A stretch of 64,000 nucleotides of DNA from Pelagibius sp040217155 (GCA_040217155.1 JAVJNS010000036.1:205512-269511); one strand, 5' to 3'; numbered from the stretch's first letter, positions 33,347 to 44,208 are shown. The notes: generated from the sequence alone by a model not told the origin. Numbers and translations: made by a program.

Positions 33347-33910
33347 ATGAAGAGGCTTCGCCGCTGGTCGTTGTATCTTGCCGCAACGTTCTTCCTGCTT
33401 GCGGCTCCGATCGCTGCGCCCCTTGCCCAGTTGGAGCGCTCGCCGATCATCGGCGTTATCGATATCCAGGCGGTATTGCGCGAAGCGGCGGCCGTTCAAT
33501 CCCTGTCCAAGAAGATCGAAGCGCAGCGCCAGGCAACGAGAGAGGCGATGGAACAGCGCGAGGAAGTCTTGCGCGCGGCGGACATCGACCTTGCACAGCG
33601 GCGCGCCACGCTGTCTCCAGAGGACTACGCCAGGGAACGCGGGGAACTGGAACAGGAAGGCGTCGCCCTGCAGCGCCAGGCGCAGGAGCAGCGGCGCTCT
33701 CTAGACCTGCTTTTCAGCCGCGGCATGTCGCAGGTGCAGCAGGTACTGGTGCGGATTTCCCAGGACATCGCGCGTGAGAACAATCTTGACCTCGTGCTGG
33801 CCAAGACGACTGTTATTATTGTCCGCTCGGAGTTCGATTTTACCGACCTGGCCTTGAGGCGACTCAACGCCCAATTGGCGGACGTGGTGCTCCCGGCGAC
33901 ACCGAACTGA
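33347..33910 (+). CDS. ompH: OmpH/Skp family periplasmic chaperone
   Basis: 187 residues. A signal peptide covers about residues 1-27 (basic MKRLRRW, hydrophobic core, APLAQ). The mature part starts IIGVIDIQAVLREAAAVQSL and continues as a long coiled-coil helix rich in Glu, Gln and Arg, then a short C-terminal beta segment LDLVLAKTTVIIV. Skp-type proteins hold unfolded outer-membrane proteins for BAM. The position between bamA and lpxD is canonical. Confidence 0.93.
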   Translation: MKRLRRWSLYLAATFFLLAAPIAAPLAQLERSPIIGVIDIQAVLREAAAVQSLSKKIEAQRQATREAMEQREEVLRAADIDLAQRRATLSPEDYARERGELEQEGVALQRQAQEQRRSLDLLFSRGMSQVQQVLVRISQDIARENNLDLVLAKTTVIIVRSEFDFTDLALRRLNAQLADVVLPATPN

Positions 33911-33932
33911 AGGTTCTTACTGAAGGTATTTC

Positions 33933-34967
33933 ATGGCTGATCGCAGATTCTTCGACAATGTGGGGCCCTTCAGCCTGTCGGCCCTGGCAGAGATCGCAGA
34001 GGCGGAAGTGGCTGACGGCGTGGACGCCGCCAAGTCCTTTTCGGACGTCGCGCCGCTGGGTACCGCCGGCCCCGACGATGTCAGCTTTCTCGACAACCGG
34101 CGCTATATCGGCCAGTTCACCGAAAGCAGGGCCGGGGCCTGCATCGTCGATCCGGAATTCGCCGACCGCGCCCCGGCCGGCATGCTGCTGCTGCTGACCA
34201 AGCGGCCTTACCGCGGCTACGCCAAGGTGGCGCAGGCATTCTATCCCCTGCCGCCCGCCAGACCGGGCGTGCACCCCAGTGCCGTGGTCGATGCCGGCGC
34301 CAGCCTGGGCGAAGGCAGCGAAGTCGGCCCCGGCGTGGTGATCGGCGCCGCCGCGGTCATCGGGCGCGGCTGCCGGATCGAGGCCAACTGCGTGGTCGGC
34401 GATGCGGTGATGATCGGCGACGGCACGGTGGTCGGTCCGAATGTTTCGCTCGCCTACTGCACCATCGGACGGGCTTGCCAGATCCATGCCGGAGCGCGGA
34501 TCGGCACCCGTGGATTCGGCTTTTCCATGGATCCCGAGGGTTTCGTCGATGTGCCGCAGCTGGGCCGGGTTGTGGTCGAAGACGGTGTGGAAATCGGGGC
34601 CAACACGACCATTGACCGTGGCGCCGGGCCGGATACCGTGATCGGGGCCGGAGCGAAGATTGATAATCTGGTGCAGATCGGGCACAACGTGCGCATCGGG
34701 CGTGGCTGCGTGCTGGTGGCTCAATCCGGCGTCGCCGGCAGCAGCGTTCTGCAGGACTTCGTCGCCGTGGCGGCACAGGCCGGCATTTCCGGTCATCTGA
34801 AGATCGGCACGGGCGCGCAGGTCGGGGCCAAGGCCGGCGTGATGCGCGACATCCCGAGCGGGATGACGGTACTAGGCAGTCCCGCGCGGCCGGTGCGGGA
34901 GTTTTTCCGGCTCTGTGCCATCTGGGAACGGCAGTTGAAGGCAAGAGGCAAGAAGAAGGATGAATAA
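33933..34967 (+). CDS. lpxD: UDP-3-O-(3-hydroxyacyl)glucosamine N-acyltransferase
   Basis: 344 residues. Third step of lipid A synthesis. The uridine-binding N-terminal domain is followed by a left-handed beta helix of hexapeptide repeats (VIGAAAVIGRGCRIEANCVV, IGDGTVVGPNVSLAY and so on). The catalytic His lies in the LVQIGHNVRIG segment near residue 248. It overlaps fabZ by eight bases. Confidence 0.96.
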   Translation: MADRRFFDNVGPFSLSALAEIAEAEVADGVDAAKSFSDVAPLGTAGPDDVSFLDNRRYIGQFTESRAGACIVDPEFADRAPAGMLLLLTKRPYRGYAKVAQAFYPLPPARPGVHPSAVVDAGASLGEGSEVGPGVVIGAAAVIGRGCRIEANCVVGDAVMIGDGTVVGPNVSLAYCTIGRACQIHAGARIGTRGFGFSMDPEGFVDVPQLGRVVVEDGVEIGANTTIDRGAGPDTVIGAGAKIDNLVQIGHNVRIGRGCVLVAQSGVAGSSVLQDFVAVAAQAGISGHLKIGTGAQVGAKAGVMRDIPSGMTVLGSPARPVREFFRLCAIWERQLKARGKKKDE

Positions 34968-35430
34968 GGAGACCTCGGAGCAGCAGGCAGCCACTCAGTT
35001 GAACGTCCATGACATCATGGAGTTGCTGCCTCATAGATTCCCGTTCCTGATGATCGACCGGGTCGAGGACATCGTCCTTGGCGAAAGCGCCACCGGCATC
35101 AAGAACGTCACCATCAACGAACCTTTCTTTCAGGGCCACTTTCCCGAACAGGCGGTGATGCCCGGTGTGCTGCTGATCGAATCCATGGCGCAGACCGCCG
35201 CGGCCCTGGTCATGTACACCCTGGGCAAGGAAGCCCATGGCAAATTGGTCTACTTCATGACCGTCGACGAGGCCCGCTTTCGCAAACCGGTGGTGCCCGG
35301 CGACAGCGTCAAGATCAAGGTAACGCGCGTTCAGAACCGCCGCAGCGTCTGGAAGTTCAAGGGCGATGCCCTGGTCGAAGGCACCCTGGTCGCCAATGCC
35401 AGTTTTGCCGCCATGATCGTCGGTTACTGA
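34960..35430 (+). CDS. fabZ: 3-hydroxyacyl-ACP dehydratase FabZ
   Basis: 156 residues, hot-dog fold dehydratase of fatty acid elongation. LLPHRFPFLMIDRV lies near residue 23 and FFQGHFPEQAVMPGVLLIES near 53, containing the catalytic His and, in the following helix, the Glu. The stop overlaps the lpxA ATG by one base. It competes with LpxA/D for hydroxyacyl-ACP, which explains the linkage. Confidence 0.96.
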   Translation: MNKETSEQQAATQLNVHDIMELLPHRFPFLMIDRVEDIVLGESATGIKNVTINEPFFQGHFPEQAVMPGVLLIESMAQTAAALVMYTLGKEAHGKLVYFMTVDEARFRKPVVPGDSVKIKVTRVQNRRSVWKFKGDALVEGTLVANASFAAMIVGY

Positions 35431-36221
35431 TGGCGGAGGTCCATCCGACCGCCGTCGTCGACCCCGCCGCGACCATCGGCGCGGGTTGCGCCATCGGCCC
35501 CTACTGCGTGATCGGACCGCATGTGGTGCTCGGCGACGAGGTCAAGCTGCATAGTCACGTGGTGATCGACGGCAGGACCACGGTCGGCGCGCGCACCCAG
35601 ATCTATCCCTTCTCCTCCATCGGGCAGCCACCCCAGGACCTCAAGTACAAGGGCGAGCCCTCGGAACTGCGCATCGGCAGCGACAACGTCATCCGCGAGC
35701 ACGTCACCATGAACGCGGGCACCGAGGGCGGCGGCATGGTCACCGAGGTCGGCAAGGGCTGCCTCTTCATGCCGGGCAGCCACGTCGCCCACGACTGCAA
35801 GCTCGGCAACAATGTCATCATGGCCAACAACGCGACACTGGCCGGCCACGTAGTGCTGGAGGACCATGTCATCATGGGGGGCCTGTCGGGCGCCCAGCAG
35901 TACGTGCGGATTGGGCGCAACGCCATCATCGGCGCCATGGCCGGCGCGAAGAGCGACGTGATCCCCTTCGGCATGGTCATGGGCCGGCCCGGCCTGCTGG
36001 CCGGCCTCAACATCGTGGGCCTGAAGCGGGCCGGGGTCGGCTCCAAGGAGATCCAGGCACTGATGAAGGCCTACGACCACCTGTTCGGCAAGGAAGGCAC
36101 CTTCGCCGAGCGCATCGAAACCGTGGAGAAGACCTACGGTGGCCAGCGCACGGTCGATGCCCTGCTCGGCTTCCTCAAGGCCGAGACCTCCCGCCCCATC
36201 CTGCAGCCGGAAGACGGCTAA
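35430..36221 (+). CDS. lpxA: Acyl-ACP--UDP-N-acetylglucosamine O-acyltransferase
   Basis: 263 residues. First step of lipid A synthesis. The left-handed beta helix begins HPTAVVDPAATIGAGCAIGP. The catalytic His is in SHVAHDCKLGNNVIMANNAT near residue 120, and the C-terminal helical domain contains VGLKRAGV. Complete. It overlaps both neighbours by single bases. Confidence 0.96.
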   Translation: MAEVHPTAVVDPAATIGAGCAIGPYCVIGPHVVLGDEVKLHSHVVIDGRTTVGARTQIYPFSSIGQPPQDLKYKGEPSELRIGSDNVIREHVTMNAGTEGGGMVTEVGKGCLFMPGSHVAHDCKLGNNVIMANNATLAGHVVLEDHVIMGGLSGAQQYVRIGRNAIIGAMAGAKSDVIPFGMVMGRPGLLAGLNIVGLKRAGVGSKEIQALMKAYDHLFGKEGTFAERIETVEKTYGGQRTVDALLGFLKAETSRPILQPEDG

Positions 36222-37063
36222 TGACCGGGCCGCTCGGTATCGTGGCCGGCGGCGGATCGCTTCCACGCCGGCTGGTCGAGGCGTGCCGGACATCGGGGCG
36301 CGGCGCTTTCGTCATCGCCATCCAGGGGCACACCGAACCGAAGACGGTCGACGGCGTGGATCACCTGTGGATCCGCATCGGACAGAGCGAAAAGGCGGTG
36401 CGCGCGCTGCAGGACGCCGGCGCCCGGGAATTGGTCATGGTCGGCGCGGTGAAGCGGCCCAGCATGACCGAACTGCGCCCCGACCGTAAGACCTTCAAGT
36501 TTCTCGCCAAGATCGGCTTCAACAGCCTGGGCGACGACGGCCTGCTGGGCGCCGTCGTGAAGGGCCTGGAGGCGGAGGGCTTCACCCTGCGCGGCGTCGA
36601 GGAGTTCCTCCACGACCTGCTGGCCGAGGAGGGCTGCTTCGGCCAGGTCGAGCCCGACGAAGCGGCGTGGCGCGATATCCGCCGCGGCATCGCCGTGGTG
36701 CGGGCCATGGGCGCCGCCGACGTCGGCCAAGCGACGGTGATCCAGGACGGCCTGGTGCTTGGTGTCGAGGCGCTTGAGGGCACCGATGCCCTTTTGCAGC
36801 GCTGCGGCCCACTGCGCCGCGAAGGGCCCGGCGGCGTCCTGGTGAAACTCAGCAAGCCGGGCCAGGAGCGCCGCGCCGATCTGCCGACCATCGGCGTGAC
36901 CACGATGGAAGGCGCCGCTGCGGCCGGGCTGCGCGGCGTCGCTGTCGAGGCCGGCGGCACCCTGGTGGTCGATGCGCCGGCGGTGATCGATACCGCCGAC
37001 CGGCTGGGCCTGTTTCTCGTCGGCTTAAAAAGCCATCCCGAGACGGAAGCGGCGGTCGAATGA
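36221..37063 (+). CDS. lpxI: UDP-2,3-diacylglucosamine pyrophosphatase LpxI (DUF1009)
   Basis: 280 residues. It hydrolyses UDP-2,3-diacylglucosamine to lipid X and is the alphaproteobacterial substitute for LpxH. IVAGGGSLPRRLVEAC lies at the N-terminus, GDDGLLGAVVKGLEAEGF near residue 105, and the catalytic domain includes AAAGLRGVAVEAGGTLVVD near 230. It lies between lpxA and lpxB, as expected for LpxI, and overlaps lpxB by four bases. Confidence 0.94.
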   Translation: MTGPLGIVAGGGSLPRRLVEACRTSGRGAFVIAIQGHTEPKTVDGVDHLWIRIGQSEKAVRALQDAGARELVMVGAVKRPSMTELRPDRKTFKFLAKIGFNSLGDDGLLGAVVKGLEAEGFTLRGVEEFLHDLLAEEGCFGQVEPDEAAWRDIRRGIAVVRAMGAADVGQATVIQDGLVLGVEALEGTDALLQRCGPLRREGPGGVLVKLSKPGQERRADLPTIGVTTMEGAAAAGLRGVAVEAGGTLVVDAPAVIDTADRLGLFLVGLKSHPETEAAVE

Positions 37064-38256
37064 GCGGCCCCGCACCCGGCGAGTCCGCCGCTACGGGGCC
37101 GCTGATCTTCCTCATCGCCGGGGAGCCGTCGGGCGATCTGCTGGGCGCCAGGCTGATGGCCGCCCTGCGGGAAGAAACCGGCGGTAAGGTGCGCTTTGCC
37201 GGGGTTGGCGGAGAACTCATGACCCGCGCGGGCCTGACGAGCCGCTTTCCGATCCGGGACCTGGCGGTCATGGGCTTCCTCGAAGTGCTGCCGCATCTCG
37301 TTACCATTCTGCGGCGCCTGCGCCAGACCGTGGCCGCGGCAAAGGATTTGCGGCCCGACGCGGTGGTCACCATCGACTCGCCGAGTTTCACGCTGGAAGT
37401 CGCGCAGCGCCTGAAGGGACAGGGTTTTCCCCTGATCCACTACGTTGCCCCGCAGGTCTGGGCCTGGAAGCCGTGGCGCGCCAAACAGATGTCCGGCTAC
37501 CTCGACAGCCTGCTGGCGCTGCTGCCTTTCGAGCCGCCTTATTTTCAGCGTCACGGCCTGTCGGCGCATTTCGTCGGTCATCCCGCGGTGGAAGCCGCCG
37601 GGCCGCAGAGCGCGGTGTCGGGCGAAGACGACCCGCCCACACTGGTCGTGCTGCCGGGCAGCCGCCGCGGCGAAGTGAACAAGCTTCTGCCGGTCTTCGC
37701 CGAGGTCGTGCGCGCCCTGGCGGCGCGGCACCCGGATCTTCGCGTGATCGTTCCGACCGTCGAGACGGTCGAGGATCTGGTCCGCTCGCGGGTCGCCGGT
37801 TGGCCGCTGCCGGTCGCGGTGGTGCGCGGCGCCGAGGCCAAGGCCGAGGCCTTCGCGGCGGCGACGGCAGCGCTGGCCGCCTCCGGCACGGTGGCGCTTG
37901 AGTTGGGCGTGGCCGGCGTGCCGGCGGTGGTCGCCTACCGCTTCGCCGGCTTCGTCGGCTTGATGCCGATCTCGTGGACCGGCGCGCCCTTCGCCAGCCT
38001 GGTGAACATCATCGCCAAGCGCGAGGTGCAGCCGGAATTCCTGCAGCGGCAATGCCGCGCCGACCGCATCCTGCCGGCGGTCGAGCGCCTGCTGATCGAT
38101 CCGCTGGCCCGCGGCGAACAGCGTGCCGCCTACCTCGGCGTGATCGCGGCCCTGACGCCGCCGGAGGCTTCGCCCAGCCGCGCCGCCGCCCGACGTATCC
38201 TCGAGACCCTCACGGCCGAGCGTTCCAGGCCGGCTTCCGAGCGGCGAATTGAATAA
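37060..38256 (+). CDS. lpxB: Lipid-A-disaccharide synthase
   Basis: 398 residues, GT-B glycosyltransferase (family 19) joining lipid X to UDP-diacylglucosamine. FLIAGEPSGDLLGARLM lies near residue 13, VTIDSPSFTLEVAQRL near 105, HYVAPQVWAWKPWRAK near 127, VLPGSRRGEVNKLLPVF near 197 and ASGTVALELGVAGVP near 272. Last gene of the plus-strand superoperon; its stop lies within a terminator hairpin. Confidence 0.96.
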   Translation: MSGPAPGESAATGPLIFLIAGEPSGDLLGARLMAALREETGGKVRFAGVGGELMTRAGLTSRFPIRDLAVMGFLEVLPHLVTILRRLRQTVAAAKDLRPDAVVTIDSPSFTLEVAQRLKGQGFPLIHYVAPQVWAWKPWRAKQMSGYLDSLLALLPFEPPYFQRHGLSAHFVGHPAVEAAGPQSAVSGEDDPPTLVVLPGSRRGEVNKLLPVFAEVVRALAARHPDLRVIVPTVETVEDLVRSRVAGWPLPVAVVRGAEAKAEAFAAATAALAASGTVALELGVAGVPAVVAYRFAGFVGLMPISWTGAPFASLVNIIAKREVQPEFLQRQCRADRILPAVERLLIDPLARGEQRAAYLGVIAALTPPEASPSRAAARRILETLTAERSRPASERRIE

Positions 38257-38286
38257 GGGCGCCACTGCCGTCGCAGGGCGCCCTTA
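38254..38286. terminator. Bidirectional terminator between lpxB and gltA
   Basis: TAAGGGCGCC (38254-38263) pairs perfectly with GGCGCCCTTA (38277-38286), a ten-pair stem with a 13-base loop. It starts at the lpxB stop codon and lies downstream of both convergent genes. Confidence 0.7.
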
Positions 38287-38305
38287 AAGCACTTTGCGCC
38301 GGGTC

Positions 38306-39625
<1,320 letters not shown>

Positions 39626-39735
39626 ATTCCCGTTCCCTCGACTGTAAGAGTTCCCGCTGGCGTTGCGCGATGTTGTGCGCGAGCATAGTGAAACCGAGCG
39701 ATTCAATCAATTACCGCGGCGCAGCATAGAGGCCG

Positions 39736-41154
39736 CTACAGCACGGCCTGATCGGCGATCCGGGCCAGCGATTCTTCGCGGCCCAGCACCGCCGCGACTT
39801 CGAAGATGCCCGGCGAAGTATTCGATCCGCTGAGCGCCGCACGCAATGGCTGGGCGACGTCGCCGAGCTTGCAGTCCTCGGCCTCGGCGAAGGCGCGCAC
39901 GGCGGCCTCGACGCCGGACTCACTCCAGTCCGGCAGTTGGCTCAGACTGCCGTGCAGACGCCCCAGACGGGCCCGGGCCTCGGGGTGGAGGATCTTGTCA
40001 GCCTTGGCGTTCAATTTTAGCGGCCGATCAGCGACATAAAATACCGCGTTTTCAGCCAGTTCCACAAGGTTTTTCGCGCGGGCTTTGAGGCCCTCCATGC
40101 CCGCTTCAAGGCGGGCGCGGGCGGTCGCCGACAGGGGCGCGCCGAGCTGTGCTTCCAGACGCGGCGCCAGGATCTCGGCCAGACGCCCCGAAGGCGCCTC
40201 GCGCATGTAGTGGCCGTTCAGGTTCTCCAGCTTCACGAAATCGAAGCGCGACGCCGACTTTCCCACATGATCGAGGTCGAACCACTCGACGGCCTGTTCG
40301 GTGGCGATAATCTCGTCGTCGCCGTGGGCCCAACCGAGCCGCAGCAGATAGTTGCGCAGCGCTTCCGGCAGGTAGCCGAGGTCGCGGTAGGCCTCGACGC
40401 CCAAGGCGCCGTGCCGCTTGGAGAGCTTGGCCCCGTCCGGCCCGTGGATCAGCGGGATATGGGCGAAGTGCGGCGCTTCCCAGTCGAGCGCGCGGTAGAG
40501 CTGGGTCTGACGAAAGGCGTTGGTCAGGTGGTCGTCGCCGCGGATCACGTGGCTCACGTCCATGTCGTGGTCGTCGACCACCACGGAGAGCATGTAGGTC
40601 GGGGTGCCGTCGGCGCGCAGCAGGATCATGTCGTCGAGTTGGTCGTTGCGCACCGTGACCGGGCCCTGGACGAGGTCCTCGATGACCGTTTTCCCCTCCT
40701 GCGGCATCTTCAGGCGCACCACCGGATTGATCCCGTCCGGCGCTTCCGAGGGGTCGCGGTCGCGCCAGCGCCCGTCGTAGCGCATCGGGCGGCCCTCGGC
40801 CCGGGCCGCGGCGCGCATCTCCTCGAGTTCCGCCGGCGAACAGTAGCAGTGGTAGGCCCGGCCGCCGGCCAGGAGATCCCGTGCCAGGGCCGCATGCCGC
40901 TCGGCGCGGGCGAATTGATAGACCACATCGCCGTCATGATCGAGCCCGAGCCAGCCCAGACCGTCGAGGATCGCGGCGATCGCCGCCTCGGTCGAGCGCT
41001 TGCGGTCGGTGTCTTCGATGCGCAGGCGGAACCTACCGCCGTGGTGGCGCGCGAACAGCCAGTTGAAGAGCGCGGTGCGGGCGCCGCCGATGTGCAGAAA
41101 GCCGGTGGGCGAGGGCGCGAAGCGCGTCACGACGGGACGGGTGTCGGTGGTCAT
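39736..41154 (-). CDS. gltX: Glutamyl-tRNA synthetase
   Basis: 472 residues, class I synthetase. The HIGH motif occurs as FAPSPTGFLHIGGARTALFN near residue 10 and the KMSKS motif as KLSKRHGALG near 245. The length is normal for the bacterial enzyme. The start at 41154 (MTTDTRPVVTRFAP) is preferred over the upstream extension. Alphaproteobacteria often have two GltX-like proteins, so specificity (Glu versus Glu/Gln) cannot be settled here. Divergent from comEC. Confidence 0.95.
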   Translation of the reverse strand: MTTDTRPVVTRFAPSPTGFLHIGGARTALFNWLFARHHGGRFRLRIEDTDRKRSTEAAIAAILDGLGWLGLDHDGDVVYQFARAERHAALARDLLAGGRAYHCYCSPAELEEMRAAARAEGRPMRYDGRWRDRDPSEAPDGINPVVRLKMPQEGKTVIEDLVQGPVTVRNDQLDDMILLRADGTPTYMLSVVVDDHDMDVSHVIRGDDHLTNAFRQTQLYRALDWEAPHFAHIPLIHGPDGAKLSKRHGALGVEAYRDLGYLPEALRNYLLRLGWAHGDDEIIATEQAVEWFDLDHVGKSASRFDFVKLENLNGHYMREAPSGRLAEILAPRLEAQLGAPLSATARARLEAGMEGLKARAKNLVELAENAVFYVADRPLKLNAKADKILHPEARARLGRLHGSLSQLPDWSESGVEAAVRAFAEAEDCKLGDVAQPLRAALSGSNTSPGIFEVAAVLGREESLARIADQAVL

Positions 41155-41305
41155 GGACAGGTGCCGATAGCTGAAAGGATGGCCAGAAAGGGTAGCGCGG
41201 TTTAGCACAGCCGGTGGAACCTCGGCAAACCGCGCCTGCGCAGCCTTTGCGCGTGTCGTCGCTGGGCTATAATCGCAGCGGTTATCGAACCTGCGAAGGG
41301 CCGCC

Positions 41306-43453
41306 ATGTCGATTGCTGCCGGTGACGATGGAACCGCCGCGCCCCGCGATCCGGTCGCGCCGGCGGCGCGGTTGCGCGACTGCCTGCTGGCCGAGCGTGG
41401 GCGCTGGCCGCTGTGGGGGCCGGTGCTGCTCGGCCTCGGGGTCAGCGCCTACTTCTGGAGCCCGGCCGAACCGCCGCTGTGGCTCGGCGCCGCTGCCGCG
41501 GTGGGCCTCGGGCTGCTCGCCTGGAGCCTGCGCCGGGCCGCGGGCTGGCGCCTGGCGGTCCTGCTGTGCCTCGCCGTCGCCGCGGGCTTTTCCCTGGCGC
41601 AGGCGCGCGGTCATCTCGTCGCCGCGCCGGTGCTGGAGCGCAACTGGGGGCCGGCGCGGCTGACCGCCGTGGTGCTGGCCAGCGAACCGCAGACCCGCGG
41701 CTTCCGGCTCTATCTGCAGCCGCTCGACATGCCGGGGCTTGAACCTGGCGCGCTGCCCGCCAGGCTGCGGGTCACGGTGGCGGGCAAAATGACAGCGCCG
41801 GCGCCGGGCAGCCGCATTTCGCTGCGCGCCGCACTGCGGCCGCCGAGCCCGCCGGTGCTGCCCGGTGCCTTCGACTTCGCCCGGCAGGCCTATTTTCAGC
41901 GCCTGGGCGGCATCGGCTTTGCCTACGGCGCCGGCCGGGTCGTCGCGCCGACGGCGGAAGGTCGGGGGCTGCAACGGTCCTGGGCGCTGTGGTGGGCGGC
42001 GGCGCGCCAGACCATCGCCGACAGGATCGCCCGCCACCTCGAGGGCCAGCGCGGCGCCGTCGCGGTGGCTCTGATCACCGGCCAGCGCGGCGCCATCGCC
42101 GAAGCCACGCGCGACGACATGCGGGCGGCCGGCCTGGCGCACCTGCTGGCCATCTCGGGCCTCCACATGGGGCTGGTCGCCGGGCTGCTGTTCTTCGCCC
42201 TGCGCGCCGTCCTGGCCCTGATCCCAGGCCTGGCGCTGCGCCGCCCGATCAAGAAGTGGGCGGCGGTGGCGGCCGGCGCGGGGGCCTTCGTCTACCTCAA
42301 CCTGGTGGGCGCCAGCATCCCCGCCCAGCGCGCCTTCCTGATGGTCGCGGTGGTGCTGCTGGCGATCCTGTTGGAGCGCCGGGCGCTGTCGCTCAGGCTG
42401 GTCGCCTGGGCCGCGGCGGCCATTCTCGTGGTGGCGCCGGAAAGCCTGATGTCGGCCAGCTTCCAGATGTCCTTTGCCGCCGTCACGGCGCTGATCGCCG
42501 CCTATGAATTCTGGGAGCGGCGGCGCAGTCCCGACAGCCTGCGGCGCGGCACCGGGTGGCGGCTCACCGGCTACTTCGCCGGCGTCGCCGCGACCTCCGT
42601 GATCGCCATTCTCGCCACCAGCCCCTTCGCCGCCTACCATTTCCAACGCCTGGCGCTCTACGGCCTGCTCGCTAACCTGGTGGCGGTTCCGCTGACGGCG
42701 TTCTGGATCATGCCCTGGGCGGTGCTGGCGGTTCTGTTGATGCCCTTCGGCGCCGAGGCCTTCGCTCTCATTCCCATGGGCTGGGGTCTCGATCTGCTGC
42801 TCGGTCTGGCGGCGGCGGTGGCGGACTGGCCCTCGGCCAGCCTGCGGGTGCCGCCGATGCCCGACTGGGGCCTGGGTCTCGTGGTCCTCGGCGGCCTCTG
42901 GCTCTGCCTCTGGCAGGGCCGGTGGCGCTGGCCGGCGGTGGCGCTGATCCTCGCCGGTGCGCTGTCACCGCTCGGCTTCGATCCGCCGGATCTCATGGCC
43001 AGCGGCGACGGCCGGCAGGTGGCGATCCGCGATCCGGAAGGGCGGCTGTGGGTCGCCTCGCGGCGGCGCGGCGGTTTCGTGCTCGACACCTGGACGCGCC
43101 ACGGCTTTGCTGAGGAAACCCGCGCCTGGCCGCTGTTGGCGCCGGCGGCGGGCGGGCGGTTGCGCTGCGATCCCCTGGCCTGCTTCTACCGCGACGGCGC
43201 TCAGACCGCGGCGATCCTGCTCGACCCGCGGGCCGCCGAAGACTGCGCCCTGGCCGATGTGGTGATCAGCCTGGAGCCGCTGCGGCGCCAGCCCTGCCGC
43301 GCACCGCGCGCGGTGATCGACCGTTTCGATGTCTGGCGCGCTGGGGCCCATGCGGTCTGGCTGGGGCCGGCGGGGCCGCGCATCGAGACGGTGGCGCGGC
43401 AGCAGGGCGCGCGGCCCTGGTCGCCCTATCCGGCGCGGCAAAGAATGTTCTAG
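41306..43453 (+). CDS. comEC: ComEC/Rec2 family membrane protein (DNA uptake channel)
   Basis: 715 residues. An N-terminal DUF4131-like region with early transmembrane helices is followed by the competence domain with LLAISGLHMGLVAGLLFF near residue 285 (the conserved SGLH motif) and many helices to about 560. The C-terminal part is short and lacks a clear HxHxDH metallo-beta-lactamase motif, so the nuclease domain is absent or degenerate. The stop overlaps the convergent lexA stop in CTAG. Confidence 0.92.
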   Translation: MSIAAGDDGTAAPRDPVAPAARLRDCLLAERGRWPLWGPVLLGLGVSAYFWSPAEPPLWLGAAAAVGLGLLAWSLRRAAGWRLAVLLCLAVAAGFSLAQARGHLVAAPVLERNWGPARLTAVVLASEPQTRGFRLYLQPLDMPGLEPGALPARLRVTVAGKMTAPAPGSRISLRAALRPPSPPVLPGAFDFARQAYFQRLGGIGFAYGAGRVVAPTAEGRGLQRSWALWWAAARQTIADRIARHLEGQRGAVAVALITGQRGAIAEATRDDMRAAGLAHLLAISGLHMGLVAGLLFFALRAVLALIPGLALRRPIKKWAAVAAGAGAFVYLNLVGASIPAQRAFLMVAVVLLAILLERRALSLRLVAWAAAAILVVAPESLMSASFQMSFAAVTALIAAYEFWERRRSPDSLRRGTGWRLTGYFAGVAATSVIAILATSPFAAYHFQRLALYGLLANLVAVPLTAFWIMPWAVLAVLLMPFGAEAFALIPMGWGLDLLLGLAAAVADWPSASLRVPPMPDWGLGLVVLGGLWLCLWQGRWRWPAVALILAGALSPLGFDPPDLMASGDGRQVAIRDPEGRLWVASRRRGGFVLDTWTRHGFAEETRAWPLLAPAAGGRLRCDPLACFYRDGAQTAAILLDPRAAEDCALADVVISLEPLRRQPCRAPRAVIDRFDVWRAGAHAVWLGPAGPRIETVARQQGARPWSPYPARQRMF

Positions 43454-44208
43454 TAACGCCGCAGAAGCCCGACCAGGCGGCCCTGGATGGTCACCCGTTC
43501 GGGCGGGAAGATCCGCGTTTCATAGGTCGGGTTGGCCGGCTCCAGCGCGATGGCGCCGCCCTTGCGGCGCAGCCGCTTCAGGGTGGCTTCCTCGTTGTCG
43601 ACCAGGGCCACCACGATGGTGCCGTTTTCGGCGCTCTCGCAGCGCTCGATGATCACCGTGTCGCCGTCCAGGATGCCGGCGTCGATCATCGAATCGCCGT
43701 CGACCTCGAGGGCGTAATGCTCGCCGCTGCCCATGATGGCGGCGGGAACATCGACGTAGTTGGAATAGTCGCGCAGCGCCTCGATCGGCGTGCCGGCGGC
43801 GATCCGGCCATAAAGCGGCAACTGGATGGCCTCGCTGTCGTTGGCGGCCTGGGCGCCGGGCAGAGAGGAGGAAAACCCGCCCCGGATGACCTTGGGGGCG
43901 AAACCGCCGCGGGTATCGCCGCGCGGCGCCTCGGCCTCGCCGGCCGTCTCGCGGGAGGTTGTCGTAGCGGCCGTGGCGTCGGCGGGGGCCATGTCATTGG
44001 GCAGGCGCAGCACCTCCACAGCGCGTGCGCGATGCGGCAGGCGGCGGATGAAGCCGCGCTCCTCGAGGCCAGTGATCAGGCGGTGGATGCCGGACTTGGA
44101 CTTCAGCGCCAGCGCGTCCTTCATCTCGTCGAAGGAGGGCGAAACCCCGTTCGCGTTGAGGTGACTGTGGATGAAAAGGAGAAGCTCGTGCTGCTTTTTG
44201 GTGAGCAT
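43450..44208 (-). CDS. lexA: LexA SOS repressor
   Basis: 252 residues. Winged HTH at residues 1-65 (MLTKKQHELLLFIHSHLNAN, SKSGIHRLITGLEERGFIRR), a long linker, the self-cleavage site in YGRIAAGTPIEA (Ala-Gly bond), catalytic Ser in DGDSMIDAGI and catalytic Lys in EATLKRLRRK. It is longer than E. coli LexA because of the 60-residue linker, usual in alphaproteobacteria. ATG at 44208 is the family start. A LexA box lies upstream, implying autoregulation. Confidence 0.97.
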   Translation of the reverse strand: MLTKKQHELLLFIHSHLNANGVSPSFDEMKDALALKSKSGIHRLITGLEERGFIRRLPHRARAVEVLRLPNDMAPADATAATTTSRETAGEAEAPRGDTRGGFAPKVIRGGFSSSLPGAQAANDSEAIQLPLYGRIAAGTPIEALRDYSNYVDVPAAIMGSGEHYALEVDGDSMIDAGILDGDTVIIERCESAENGTIVVALVDNEEATLKRLRRKGGAIALEPANPTYETRIFPPERVTIQGRLVGLLRRY

